This document shows positions 56,092 to 64,000 of a stretch of DNA of 64,000 nucleotides, piece by piece. The position numbers and the translations under genes were made by a program. This DNA comes from Dokdonella sp. (GTDB lineage Bacteria > Pseudomonadota > Gammaproteobacteria > Xanthomonadales > Rhodanobacteraceae). The stretch spans positions 930,001 to 994,000 of the forward strand of contig JADJQH010000008.1 of the NCBI GenBank assembly GCA_016712865.1, in the 5' to 3' direction. Position 1 is the first letter of the stretch, and every line of letters begins with the position of its first letter. The notes under the pieces are model-generated. The model searched no databases. It saw nothing but the letters and a program-made list of their open reading frames with translations, and had not been told where the DNA came from.

Positions 56092-56579
56092 TTCGACCCG
56101 CAACCACGCATACGTTTTTTGTTGTAGAGCGGAGCCAGGATTGCACTGAAAAGGTGTTTCCGTTCGCGGTGAGCTCCCAAAATCCGTTCGTGGTGAGCCA
56201 GAGCCTGTCCTGAGCTTGTCGAAGGGAACCATGAACGGAATCAGGACGCAATGCGCTCACTCCTGGACGCGCACCGCTCATTGCAACGCCTTTAACGACA
56301 GCCGGGCAAGCTCGGCTCTGCAAGCGGAGCAAGCCGTGCAAAGCATGTGCCTTGGAAACACGTCGCCCCGCGCAAGGCGGGGCGACAATCGGCCGAATCA
56401 AGGAAACTCTGATTAACCTTTGTTCTCGTCACCCCGGCATACGCCGGGGTCCATTTTGCCCTTGATTCCATTGGAACAGGATCAAGACGGGTTCCGGCTT
56501 CACCAGCCATTCGACTGTTGTAAGGCGCCTCGCCGGAATGACGAACAAAATCAGAGCTTGCCCAAGGAATGAATCCGCC
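56092..56579. other. intergenic block of dispersed repeats
   Basis: 488 bp without a gene. It contains CCTGTCCTGAGCTTGTCGAAGG (56203-56224; the CTTCGACAAGCTCAGGACAGG family common in proteobacteria), a short palindrome GCCGGGCAAGCTCGGC (56295-56310), GGAAACTCTGAT (56402-56413, similar to the outer end of REPIN copy B), and the inverted 117-bp repeat (56427-56543). Confidence 0.7.
56427..56543. repeat. dispersed 117-bp repeat, copy 2 (inverted)
   Basis: Reverse complement of 36994-37119: begins CGTCACCCCGGCATACGCCG and ends GGCGCCTCGCCGGAATGACG, with the shared internal GATCCTGTTCCAATGGAATC (complement). Several mismatches separate the two copies. Confidence 0.88.
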
Positions 56580-56843
56580 TCAGGCTTTCTTGCGAATGAA
56601 CATCCGATAGAGGGCGAGCAGGATCATGGCCCCGATCACGCCGCCAATGAAGCCGGCCGGCTGGATCTGACCACCAATCGTGCCTGTGCCGAAAAGCAAG
56701 CCGCTCAGCCAGCCGCCAACGAACATGCCGCCGATTCCGAGCAAGCCGGTGATGATGAAGCCACCCGGATCCTTGCCGGGCATGAGGAACTTGGCAACGA
56801 TGCCGACCAGCAGGCCGACCACGAACATCCACAACCAGGACAT
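56580..56843 (-). CDS. GlsB/YeaQ/YmgE-family stress-response membrane protein
   Basis: 87-residue small membrane protein with ATG 56843 after a strong GAGGAGGT site. It has three Gly-rich helices: WMFVVGLLVGIVAKFLMPG, FIITGLLGIGGMFVGGWL and FIGGVIGAMILLALYRM, the pattern of the transglycosylase-associated (YeaQ/YmgE) family. These are induced by stress in many bacteria; their molecular role is unclear. It is divergent from the aminotransferase gene. Confidence 0.93.
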   Translation of the reverse strand: MSWLWMFVVGLLVGIVAKFLMPGKDPGGFIITGLLGIGGMFVGGWLSGLLFGTGTIGGQIQPAGFIGGVIGAMILLALYRMFIRKKA

Positions 56844-57024
56844 GCAAACCTCCTCATTTTTCATTGCGCGGGAGGTCGAACTGTAGCGCGCCGGATGTTG
56901 CTTGTGCATGCATTGCCCAGGCGCGATGCAATTGTTGTCAGTTGACTCGGGCAGCGCGTCACGCTGTGCTAGAATTTCCGGCTTTCCCGCTCGTCACGCT
57001 CTCGATTTTTCCGCGAGGATTTCC

Positions 57025-58221
57025 ATGCCGAAGCTCGCTACCCGAATGAGTCGCGCCAAACCCAGCGCGATCATGCAGATTGCCGAAAAGGCCAAGCAAT
57101 TGAAGGCCTCCGGTCGCGACATCATCAGCTTTTCAATCGGGGTTCCCAATTTTCTGCCGGGGCCGCATGTGTACGAGGCCGCGCGCAAAGCGCTCGACCA
57201 CGACAGCGGGCAGTACGGGTCCAACCGCGGGCCGGATGCACTGCTGGATGCCTTCCTCAAGCATCTTGAGCAGGGTGGGCTCAATGGCTACACGCGCAGG
57301 AACATTGCCACCGGCATTGGTGCCAAGCATGTGTTGTACACCCTGGGCGAGTTGTTGCTGGATCCGGGCGATGTCATTGTTTTCCCCGTGCCGTACTGGA
57401 CCACGTATCTGGACATTGCGGAGATCCTCGACGTCCAGACACGCCTGCTGCCGTGCCCGTCCGCGCAGAACTACAAACTGACTCCGGCGCAACTGGACGC
57501 GGCATTGCCCGGTGCCAAGGCTTTCCTGTTCAACAACCCGTCGAACCCGACCGGCATGGTCTACAGCAAGGACGAGATCGCCGCGCTGGCCGACGTGCTG
57601 GTGCGCCATCCGGATGTCTGGATCATCTGTGACGACATCTACAACCGCATGGTTTTTGATGGCATTGGCTACCACAATTTCGTGCAGGCCCGTCCGGAGT
57701 TGCGTGAGCGCGTGATCCACGTCGATTCGATTTCCAAGACCTATGGCATGCCAGGCTGGCGCGTGGGTTTCATCGCCGCACCGGAAAGCGTGGCCAACGC
57801 GTTCGTCACCATGAACTCCAATCACATCACCAATGTGCCGGAAGTCGTGAATGCCGCTGCGGTTGCTGCCTTGAGCGGGCCGCAGGACGTGACCACGTCC
57901 AAGTGCAAGGAATTTGCCGAGCGCCGCGACCTCGTCTACAACGCACTGGTGGCGATACCCGGCGTGGTCTGTCCGCGCCCGCAGGGTGCGTTCTATGCGT
58001 TTCCGAACATCTCGGTTGCCTTCGGCAAATCGCACAACGGCAACAAGATCAGCAACGATGTGGAATTCTGCGCTGCGTTGCTTGAAGCCAAGGGTGTCGC
58101 CTGTGTTCCCGGCAGTGCCTTCGGCGATCCCAATGCCCTGCGCATTTCCTACACTTGTCCGGCAGAACAGCTTGCGCCCGGCATGAAGCGCGTGCAGGAA
58201 TTCTTTGCCGAGCTGACATGA
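57025..58221 (+). CDS. PLP-dependent class I aminotransferase
   Basis: 398-residue fold-type I aminotransferase of the AspC/AAT-like group. ATG 57025 gives MPKLATRMSRAKPSAIMQIA, the family N-terminus. The PLP Lys is Lys238 in DSISKTYGMPGWRVGF, and Asn171 with Pro175 (NNPSNPTGMVYS), Asp203 and Tyr206 (CDDIYNRMV) hold the cofactor. The substrate is likely aspartate or an aromatic acid but cannot be fixed. The stop overlaps the lipoprotein glutaredoxin gene by ATGA. Confidence 0.93.
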   Translation: MPKLATRMSRAKPSAIMQIAEKAKQLKASGRDIISFSIGVPNFLPGPHVYEAARKALDHDSGQYGSNRGPDALLDAFLKHLEQGGLNGYTRRNIATGIGAKHVLYTLGELLLDPGDVIVFPVPYWTTYLDIAEILDVQTRLLPCPSAQNYKLTPAQLDAALPGAKAFLFNNPSNPTGMVYSKDEIAALADVLVRHPDVWIICDDIYNRMVFDGIGYHNFVQARPELRERVIHVDSISKTYGMPGWRVGFIAAPESVANAFVTMNSNHITNVPEVVNAAAVAALSGPQDVTTSKCKEFAERRDLVYNALVAIPGVVCPRPQGAFYAFPNISVAFGKSHNGNKISNDVEFCAALLEAKGVACVPGSAFGDPNALRISYTCPAEQLAPGMKRVQEFFAELT

Positions 58222-58580
58222 GCCGCGTCGTGATCCGCATTCGAATCGTTGGTCTTTTCCTGCTGCTGGCCTTGCTCTCCGGCTGCTCAAGCGCGGTGGA
58301 TGTTGGTGAACTGCGCGGGATGGTTGGCGATGAGCCCGTGGTCTTGCTGTCGACCTCAAGCTGCGGGTACTGCCGCAAGTTGAGGGCGGACCTGAGCGGC
58401 TGGGGTGTCGAATACGCCGATTTCGACGTCGAAACCGAAGAAGATGGAATGCGTGCGTTTGCCCTGGCAAACGGGCGTGGCGTTCCGATTTTGCTGATTG
58501 GCGACAAGCTTCTGCACGGCTACTCTCCGGATCGTGCCCATGAATTGCTGCTTGCGGCGCGCTTGTTGCCGCAATCCTGA
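58218..58580 (+). CDS. lipoprotein glutaredoxin-like protein
   Basis: 120 residues: lipobox LLSGC with Cys23 after the hydrophobic stretch VGLFLLLALL, then a glutaredoxin-like fold with Cys49-Gly-Tyr-Cys52 (STSSCGYCRKLRADL), cis-Pro in GRGVPILLIGDKL and the C-terminal helix SPDRAHELLLAA. Residue 24 is Ser, so outer-membrane sorting is more likely than inner retention. Glutaredoxins normally use glutathione in the cytosol; a periplasmic lipid-anchored form is unusual. It is coupled to the upstream aminotransferase. Confidence 0.83.
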   Translation: MSRVVIRIRIVGLFLLLALLSGCSSAVDVGELRGMVGDEPVVLLSTSSCGYCRKLRADLSGWGVEYADFDVETEEDGMRAFALANGRGVPILLIGDKLLHGYSPDRAHELLLAARLLPQS

Positions 58581-58614
58581 GATTGTTTGAACCCTATGAA
58601 CCTGTGAGGTTGCC

Positions 58615-59601
58615 ATGAAAGCTCCCGTCCGAGTTGCTGTTACCGGTGCCGCCGGCCAGATCGGTTATGCCTTGTTGTTCCGTATTGCCGCGGGCGACAT
58701 GCTTGGTCCGGACCAGCCGGTGATCCTGCATCTGCTGGAAATCACCCCGGCCCTGCCTGCCTTGCAGGGCGTGGTCATGGAACTCAACGACTGCGCATTC
58801 CCCACGCTGCACGGCGTGGTGGCAACCGATGACGCCAACGTCGCCTTCAAGGATGTGGACTACGCGTTGCTGGTGGGTGCGCGTCCACGCGGACCCGGCA
58901 TGGAGCGCAAGGACCTGCTGGAAGCCAACGGCGCCATCTTCGGGCCGCAGGGCAAAGCGCTCAACGCGCATGCCAAGCGCGACGTGCGCGTGCTGGTGGT
59001 CGGCAACCCGGCCAACACCAATGCACTGATCGCGCAGCAGAATGCGCCGGATCTTGATCCCGGGCGTTTCACCGCCATGGTGCGCCTGGATCACAACCGT
59101 GCGATCAGCCAGTTGGCCGAGAAGACCGGCGCGCTCAATACCGACATCACCAAGGTGACGATCTGGGGTAACCACTCATCCACCCAGTACCCGGATCTTC
59201 ACCAGACCCAGGTGAAGGGCAAGCCGGCGCTTTCATTGGTTGACCAGGCCTGGTACGCGGACACCTTCATTCCGCTGGTGCAACAGCGCGGCGCGGCCAT
59301 CATCAAGGCGCGCGGTGCATCCTCGGCCGCATCGGCAGCTTCGGCAGCGATCGACCACATGCGTGACTGGACCCACGGCACCGCCGATGGCGACTGGGTT
59401 TCCATGGCGGTTCCCTCCGATGGCTCGTATGGGGTCAAGCCCGGCGTGATTTTCGGTTACCCGGTGACGGTGAAGAACGGTCAGTATTCGATCGTGCAGG
59501 GCTTGGAGATCAACGCCTTTTCGCAGCAGCGCATCGGTGCCACCGACAAGGAATTGCGCGAAGAGCGTGCTGCGGTTGAAGGTCTTTTTCCACCCAAGTA
59601 A
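58615..59601 (+). CDS. mdh: malate dehydrogenase
   Basis: 328-residue NAD-dependent malate dehydrogenase of the TCA cycle. The NAD loop is [17 protein letters not shown]. Substrate Arg are in [16 protein letters not shown], and the catalytic Asp/His pair is [14 protein letters not shown] and [12 protein letters not shown]. Length and motifs match the cytosolic-type (group with Thermus/plant cytosol) enzyme found in Xanthomonas and Burkholderia, not the E. coli type. GAGGT (58606-58610) precedes the start. Confidence 0.96.
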   Translation: MKAPVRVAVTGAAGQIGYALLFRIAAGDMLGPDQPVILHLLEITPALPALQGVVMELNDCAFPTLHGVVATDDANVAFKDVDYALLVGARPRGPGMERKDLLEANGAIFGPQGKALNAHAKRDVRVLVVGNPANTNALIAQQNAPDLDPGRFTAMVRLDHNRAISQLAEKTGALNTDITKVTIWGNHSSTQYPDLHQTQVKGKPALSLVDQAWYADTFIPLVQQRGAAIIKARGASSAASAASAAIDHMRDWTHGTADGDWVSMAVPSDGSYGVKPGVIFGYPVTVKNGQYSIVQGLEINAFSQQRIGATDKELREERAAVEGLFPPK

Positions 59602-59927
59602 GGGATCCGCCCGTCCGCGTTGGTACACCTGTCGCGGCTCCATCGCTTTGCGATGGACGCAACACCACCCTCACCCTGACCCTCTCCCGCTGGCGGGAGA
59701 TGGGGTAATAAAGGTGGGTTGCTTGTCTCCCTCTCCCGCCAGCGGGAGAGGGGATAAAAAGGTGGATTGCTTGTCTCCCTCTCCCGCCAGCGGGAGAGGG
59801 TTGGGGTGAGGGTGGAGCATGAAGCGCAGCGCGTGACGAAAATCGGTCGCGCTCCCTCTGCTGCCGCTGGTGGGAAGGAAGATGCAATACTGCATGCTTT
59901 CCCATCCTGCGTGCTGCCTTCTGGAAC
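59602..59927. repeat. nested palindromes between mdh and nhaA
   Basis: 326 bp without a gene. Two 48-bp units start at 59713 and 59761 (GGTGGRTTGCTTGTCTCCCT) and each contains the stem CTCTCCCGC..GCGGGAGAG; a third hairpin (CTCTCCCGCTGGCGGGAGA) lies at 59682-59700. The cluster is enclosed by CCACCCTCACCC (about 59666-59677) and GGGTGAGGGTGG (about 59804-59815), which pair with each other. Confidence 0.82.
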
Positions 59928-61112
59928 ATGCTGAGAACGCCGATATTCCACAGACCGCTGCTGCGCGTGATTGATTTCATGCGCGGCGAGGCGGCCGGAG
60001 GCATGGTGCTGATGGGCGCGGCGGCATTGGCGCTCATCGTTGCCAATTCACCGCTGTCAGATACCTACTTTCACGCTTTGCATGTGAGCGTGTTGGGCAT
60101 GAGCCTGCTGCATTGGATCAATGATGGCCTGATGGCCATGTTCTTCCTGCTGGTTGGCCTCGAAATCAAACGCGAAATGCTGGTTGGCCAACTGTCCAGT
60201 TGGCGCCAGCGCGCACTGCCTGGATTCGGTGCATTGGGCGGCATGCTGGTGCCGGCGCTGATCTTCCTGGCCTTCAACCGCGGGGACCCGATCGCCATGC
60301 GCGGTTGGGCCATTCCCACCGCCACCGACATCGCGTTCTCGCTCGGCGTGCTGTCCCTGCTGGGGCGTCGCGTGCCGGTGTCGGTCAAGGTGTTTCTGAC
60401 CGCCCTCGCCATCATCGACGATCTCGGGGCGGTGCTCATCATTGCCCTGTTCTACACCAGCGAACTCTCCTGGGCATGGCTCGCGGCCTGTGCCGGCATT
60501 CTGCTGATTCTGATCGCACTCAATCGCGCCGGGGTCCGGCATCTGGGTGCCTATCTCGTCGCAGGGGTTTTGCTCTGGTACGCCATGCTGCATTCCGGAG
60601 TGCATGCCACGCTGGCCGGTGTGGTGCTGGCACTGGTGGTGCCCGCAGGCAGCGGCGAGGAGTCACAGCATTCGCCGCTGGCGGTTCTTGAACATGCGCT
60701 GCATCGTGTCGTGCCGTTCGTGATCATTCCCTTGTTCGGATTTGCCAATGCCGGACTGTCGTTTGCCGGCATGACCATGGCCGACCTGACCCAACCGCTG
60801 ACCCTGGGCGTGGGACTTGGCTTGCTGTTTGGCAAACTGGTTGGCGTGTTTGGATTTTCCGGTGTAGCCATTGCCGCGGGATTGGCTCGATTGCCGCAAG
60901 GCGCAAGCTGGTTGCAACTGGCCGGCACCGCCCTGATCTGCGGTATCGGCTTCACCATGAGCCTGTTCATCGGCTTGTTGGCCTTTGCCGATCACTCCAA
61001 TCTGGAGAGCGAGGTCAAGCTCGGCATTCTTGGCGGGTCGCTGCTTGCGGGTATGGCCGGATTTATCATCCTGCGTCTGGCGGCACCCGCGTCGACGGCG
61101 GCGCAGCGCTGA
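59928..61112 (+). CDS. nhaA: Na+/H+ antiporter NhaA
   Basis: 394-residue inner-membrane antiporter exporting sodium for protons in pH and salt homeostasis. Hallmarks are [22 protein letters not shown], the beta-hairpin/helix [36 protein letters not shown] (helix IV) and the paired Asp of [19 protein letters not shown] (helix V, Asp163/164 of E. coli). [17 protein letters not shown] and [15 protein letters not shown] close the bundle. Monocistronic after the palindrome cluster. Confidence 0.96.
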   Translation: MLRTPIFHRPLLRVIDFMRGEAAGGMVLMGAAALALIVANSPLSDTYFHALHVSVLGMSLLHWINDGLMAMFFLLVGLEIKREMLVGQLSSWRQRALPGFGALGGMLVPALIFLAFNRGDPIAMRGWAIPTATDIAFSLGVLSLLGRRVPVSVKVFLTALAIIDDLGAVLIIALFYTSELSWAWLAACAGILLILIALNRAGVRHLGAYLVAGVLLWYAMLHSGVHATLAGVVLALVVPAGSGEESQHSPLAVLEHALHRVVPFVIIPLFGFANAGLSFAGMTMADLTQPLTLGVGLGLLFGKLVGVFGFSGVAIAAGLARLPQGASWLQLAGTALICGIGFTMSLFIGLLAFADHSNLESEVKLGILGGSLLAGMAGFIILRLAAPASTAAQR

Positions 61113-61153
61113 CGCGGTCTGACAATTCACACACCACTTGGAGTCGATTTCCC

Positions 61154-62821
61154 ATGAAGTCAAAAATCCTGCGTGGAATGCTGTTGCTGGCGACACTGAT
61201 GTGGCTTGCCATCCTTGGCCTGCCGTTGGCTGCGCACGAGGTCAAGGCTCCCGCACCGACGGCGGGCCTGGGCACCCTGGAATTTCCCACCAGCGCAAAA
61301 TCCGCGCAGGCGCAGCAGGCCTTCGTGCGGGCTGCCTTGCTGTTGCATCTGTTCGAGTACGACGATGCAGCCAAGGTGTTCCAGCATGCGCAATCGCTGG
61401 AACCGGATTTCGTCATGGCCGTGTGGGGTGAGGCGATGACCCACAACCATCCGCTGTGGAACCAGCTTGATGAGCGGGCGGGCAGGGATGTACTGGCAAA
61501 GCTGGGCAAGACGTCCGAGGAGCGCGCGGCCAAGGCAAAAACCACACGCGAACGCGACTACCTCGCAGCCTTGGAGATTCTCTATTCCGGAGTAGGCAAC
61601 AAGCAGGAGCGCGATCTGCTTTACGCCGCCGCCATGAAAGAGCTGGCAACGAATCATCCCGAAGACAACCAGGCACAGTTGTTCCACGCGCTGGCCCTGC
61701 TAGGGCGCAGCGAAGGCGTGCGCAACGTCCCCGACTATCTGCGTGCTGCGGAAATCTCGCGCCGGATCTTCGAGAAGAATCCGCAGAACCCGGGCGCAGC
61801 CCACTACTGGATTCACGGCATGGATGATCCCGAGCATGCGCGGGGCGCCATTGAACCTGCGCGTGCCTTGTCGAAAATCGCGCCGGACGCGGGCCATGCC
61901 CAGCACATGACCTCGCACATTTTCATTGCGCTGGGACTCTGGGATGACCTGGTCCAGGCCAACGAGGAGGCCTCGCGGGTGGTCAACGAGCACGCGCGCG
62001 AACAGGGCAAGCCGCAGGTCAGCTGTTTCCACTACAACGAGTGGCTGGAATATGGCTACTACCAGCAGGGTCGGATGAAGGACGCAAACGCGCTGCTGCT
62101 CAGGTGCAAGCAGGAAGGCGAATCCGCGCTTGCAGCCAGCAAGCCGGGCAAGGAGAGGGATCGGCTCGTGGCGCGCTTCGAAGGTTCCTTGCCGATCATG
62201 CGCGCGACCGCCGTCATCGAGTCGCAGGACTGGAACGGACCTGCCCTGCAACTGGACATGCCCGCAATCAAGGATGAAAACGTGCTCGCGGTGGATCGTT
62301 TCGTTACCGGCTTTGCTGCCGCACAACGCGGCGATCTCACGCTCGCGCGCAGCGTGCTCGCGACCTTGCATGACCAGGTCGCCGCTGCCAAACCGGACAG
62401 CGAAAATCCGCAAGCGCTCGACTACCTGCACATCCTGCATGACGACCTGGCTGGCCTGGTTGCCGCGAAGTCGGGAGACATGGACACGGCAATTGCCTTG
62501 GTGCGCGGCGCGGCCAGCCGTCTGGATACCATGGCCTTTGATTTCGGCCCCCCGGTGATGGTCAAACCGCCGCATGAGTTGCTCGGCGAGTTGTTGCTTG
62601 CCGTTGATCGCCCCGGCGAAGCCGCTGATGCTTTCACGCGGTCGCTGCAATTGGCGCCGCTGCGTTCGTTGTCACTGCTGGGCCTGGCTCGTGCGCACAA
62701 GGCCGCCGGGCATGATGTTGCCGCCGGCGCAAGCTACAGACAACTCCTGGCGATCTGGCATCAGGCCGATGCCGATCTCGCCATCCTGGCCGAGGCGCAT
62801 GGCAAGGTTCCGAGCCCTTGA
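61154..62821 (+). CDS. exported TPR-repeat protein
   Basis: 555-residue secreted protein with signal peptide MLLLATLMWLAILGLPLAA. It contains several tetratricopeptide-like helix pairs (AFVRAALLLHLFEYDDAAKVFQHAQSL-type near 55-80, AEISRRIFEKNPQNPGAAHYW, AADAFTRSLQLAPLRSLSLLG). His-rich sites AHYWIHGMDD and HAQHMTSHIFIALG suggest a metal-containing member of this family. Function unknown. It lies between nhaA and prpB with no overlap. Confidence 0.85.
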   Translation: MKSKILRGMLLLATLMWLAILGLPLAAHEVKAPAPTAGLGTLEFPTSAKSAQAQQAFVRAALLLHLFEYDDAAKVFQHAQSLEPDFVMAVWGEAMTHNHPLWNQLDERAGRDVLAKLGKTSEERAAKAKTTRERDYLAALEILYSGVGNKQERDLLYAAAMKELATNHPEDNQAQLFHALALLGRSEGVRNVPDYLRAAEISRRIFEKNPQNPGAAHYWIHGMDDPEHARGAIEPARALSKIAPDAGHAQHMTSHIFIALGLWDDLVQANEEASRVVNEHAREQGKPQVSCFHYNEWLEYGYYQQGRMKDANALLLRCKQEGESALAASKPGKERDRLVARFEGSLPIMRATAVIESQDWNGPALQLDMPAIKDENVLAVDRFVTGFAAAQRGDLTLARSVLATLHDQVAAAKPDSENPQALDYLHILHDDLAGLVAAKSGDMDTAIALVRGAASRLDTMAFDFGPPVMVKPPHELLGELLLAVDRPGEAADAFTRSLQLAPLRSLSLLGLARAHKAAGHDVAAGASYRQLLAIWHQADADLAILAEAHGKVPSP

Positions 62822-62863
62822 TCACCTGTTCCGGCTAAAATGCGCGTTTTCGCCGGAGTTGCC

Positions 62864-63754
62864 ATGAGCCAGCTTGATTCCGCAGGCGCGCGTTTTCGCG
62901 CCGCCGTTGCCGAGGAACATCCCTTGCAGGTGATGGGCGCAATTACCGCCTATGCCGGACGCATGGCCAAGCGCGTCGGCTATCGCGCGCTGTACCTGTC
63001 CGGTGGTGGCGTGGCCGCCAACTCGCTGGGCATGCCCGATCTTGGCATCAGCACCATGGAAGACGTGCTCATCGATGCGCGGCGCATCGTCGATGCCACG
63101 CAGATGCCCTTGTTGGTCGATATCGATACCGGCTGGGGTGGGGCATTCAACATCGGGCGCACCATTCGCAACTTCGAGCGCGTTGGCGTGGCTGCCGTGC
63201 ACATGGAAGACCAGGTGGGCGCCAAGCGCTGTGGCCATCGTCCCGGCAAGGAGGTGGTGGGCAAGGACGAGATGGTTGATCGCGTGAAGGCTGCCGTGGA
63301 TGCACGCAGCGACGCCGGTTTCGTCATCATGGCGCGCACCGATGCGGCAGCCGTGGAAGGGATCGACAGCGCCATCGAGCGCGCGGTGGCCTACGTCGAG
63401 GCGGGTGCCGACATGATTTTCCCCGAAGCCATGAAAACACTGGACGACTATCGCAAGTTCAAGACTGCGGTGAAGGTGCCGATCCTGGCCAACCTCACCG
63501 AATTCGGTTCCACGCCGTTCTTCACCACCGAGGAACTGGGTTCTGCGGATGTCGATATCGCGCTGTACTGCTGCGGTGCATACCGCGCCATGAACAAGGC
63601 CGCACTGGGTTTCTACGAAACCGTGCGCCGCGAAGGCACGCAAAAGAACATCATCGACCGCTTGCAGACCCGCGAGGAACTGTACGACTTCCTCGGCTAC
63701 CACGACTACGAACGCAAGCTCGACGAGCTGTTTGCCGGCAACAAGCGCGATTGA
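62864..63754 (+). CDS. prpB: methylisocitrate lyase
   Basis: 296-residue enzyme cleaving 2-methylisocitrate to pyruvate and succinate in propionate catabolism. ATG 62864 follows GGAGTT (62856-62861). The active-site loop [13 protein letters not shown] holds the catalytic Cys (KRCGH, typical of PrpB). The metal site is [12 protein letters not shown] and the substrate site [13 protein letters not shown]. The neighbouring prpC starts 33 bp downstream, giving a prpBC operon. No prpR regulator is visible upstream; it may lie elsewhere. Confidence 0.96.
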   Translation: MSQLDSAGARFRAAVAEEHPLQVMGAITAYAGRMAKRVGYRALYLSGGGVAANSLGMPDLGISTMEDVLIDARRIVDATQMPLLVDIDTGWGGAFNIGRTIRNFERVGVAAVHMEDQVGAKRCGHRPGKEVVGKDEMVDRVKAAVDARSDAGFVIMARTDAAAVEGIDSAIERAVAYVEAGADMIFPEAMKTLDDYRKFKTAVKVPILANLTEFGSTPFFTTEELGSADVDIALYCCGAYRAMNKAALGFYETVRREGTQKNIIDRLQTREELYDFLGYHDYERKLDELFAGNKRD

Positions 63755-63787
63755 ACGCATGTCGCATCGATTGAATTGGAGAAACCC

Positions 63788-64000
63788 ATGAGCGAGTCCG
63801 CCACCCCATTCAAACCCAAGAAGTCTGTCGCCCTGTCCGGCGTCGCGGCGGGCAACACCGCGCTGTGCACGGTCGGCCGCACCGGCAATGACCTGCACTA
63901 CCGCGGCTATGACATCCTCGACTTCGCCACCAGCAGCGAGTTCGAGGAAATTGCCTACCTGCTGGTGCATGGCAAGCTGCCCAACCGCGCCGAGTTGGCC
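63788..64000 (+). CDS. prpC: 2-methylcitrate synthase, N-terminal part
   Basis: First 71 residues (MSESATPFKPKKSVALSGVA...) of a citrate-synthase-family protein that runs off the right edge. NTALCTVGRTGNDLHYRGYD and FEEIAYLLVHGKLP match the N-terminus of short PrpC-type synthases, which condense propionyl-CoA with oxaloacetate. The position right after prpB supports PrpC over a housekeeping citrate synthase. Confidence 0.9.
   Translation, partial: MSESATPFKPKKSVALSGVAAGNTALCTVGRTGNDLHYRGYDILDFATSSEFEEIAYLLVHGKLPNRAELA

Overview
The window is about 64 kb of GC-rich bacterial chromosome. Its gene content points to a gammaproteobacterium of the order Xanthomonadales (Lysobacterales), possibly Rhodanobacteraceae-like. 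The indicators are purM-purN next to DUF3108/DUF2066 genes and hda, a suf operon led by its own Rrf2 regulator, a DksA with a long Lys/Ala/Pro tail, the murU-amgK recycling pair, and SpvB/Rhs proteins of the kind common in this order. This placement is inference from family resemblance; no rRNA or tRNA gene is visible. Apart from the Rhs locus, every recognised gene reads through without a break.

Layout. 1-6288: end of murA, then purM-purN-DUF3108 on the minus strand, and divergently DUF2066, a CDP-alcohol phosphatidyltransferase, an AI-2E/PerM-type permease and hda. 6475-19237: accessory island with an XRE regulator, a broken SpvB/FG-GAP/Rhs toxin gene ending in a GIY-YIG-like tip with an Imm26-type immunity gene, and a duplicated headless Rhs end with a different tip and a secreted candidate immunity protein. 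19504-27966: murU-amgK (minus), then the suf operon (regulator, sufB, small membrane protein, repeat block, sufC, sufD, sufS) and a GNAT acetyltransferase. 28003-32785: a five-gene, probably Fur-regulated redox operon (PepSY membrane protein, DUF2271, DUF4198, ApbE, flavoreductase). 33159-36953: cold-shock protein, SlyD, a 99-bp tandem palindromic array, a cyclophilin-like protein, and a PadR regulator with a HAAS-domain membrane protein. 37251-48830: phaZ, methyltransferase, acyltransferase, M23 peptidase-pyrC-yidD (minus), dksA, glmM, a 2OG-Fe(II) oxygenase and typA. 49174-56091: an FNR/ANR-like box, a small Cys-containing secreted protein, a Cus-type copper/silver RND efflux operon and a cyclophilin. 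56580-64000: YeaQ-family protein, aminotransferase, lipoprotein glutaredoxin, mdh, nhaA, a TPR protein, prpB and the start of prpC.

How the parts work together. The most unusual region is the Rhs island. The Rhs core carries about 400 residues of four FN3-like domains inserted just before its end. A near-identical copy of that segment lies 3.17 kb downstream joined to another toxin tip, and the copy sits between direct repeats, so it looks like a reserve tip cassette that recombination could swap in. The second notable unit is the iron-type redox operon. Its DUF2271 protein contains an SGAT-type flavinylation motif next to apbE, and a Fur-like palindrome overlaps the proposed promoter.

Intergenic spaces are rich in dispersed palindromes: three REPIN-like hairpins, a two-copy 162-bp MITE, an inverted pair of 117-bp repeats, the 99-bp tandem array, and several smaller families. 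No CRISPR array or complete insertion sequence was found.
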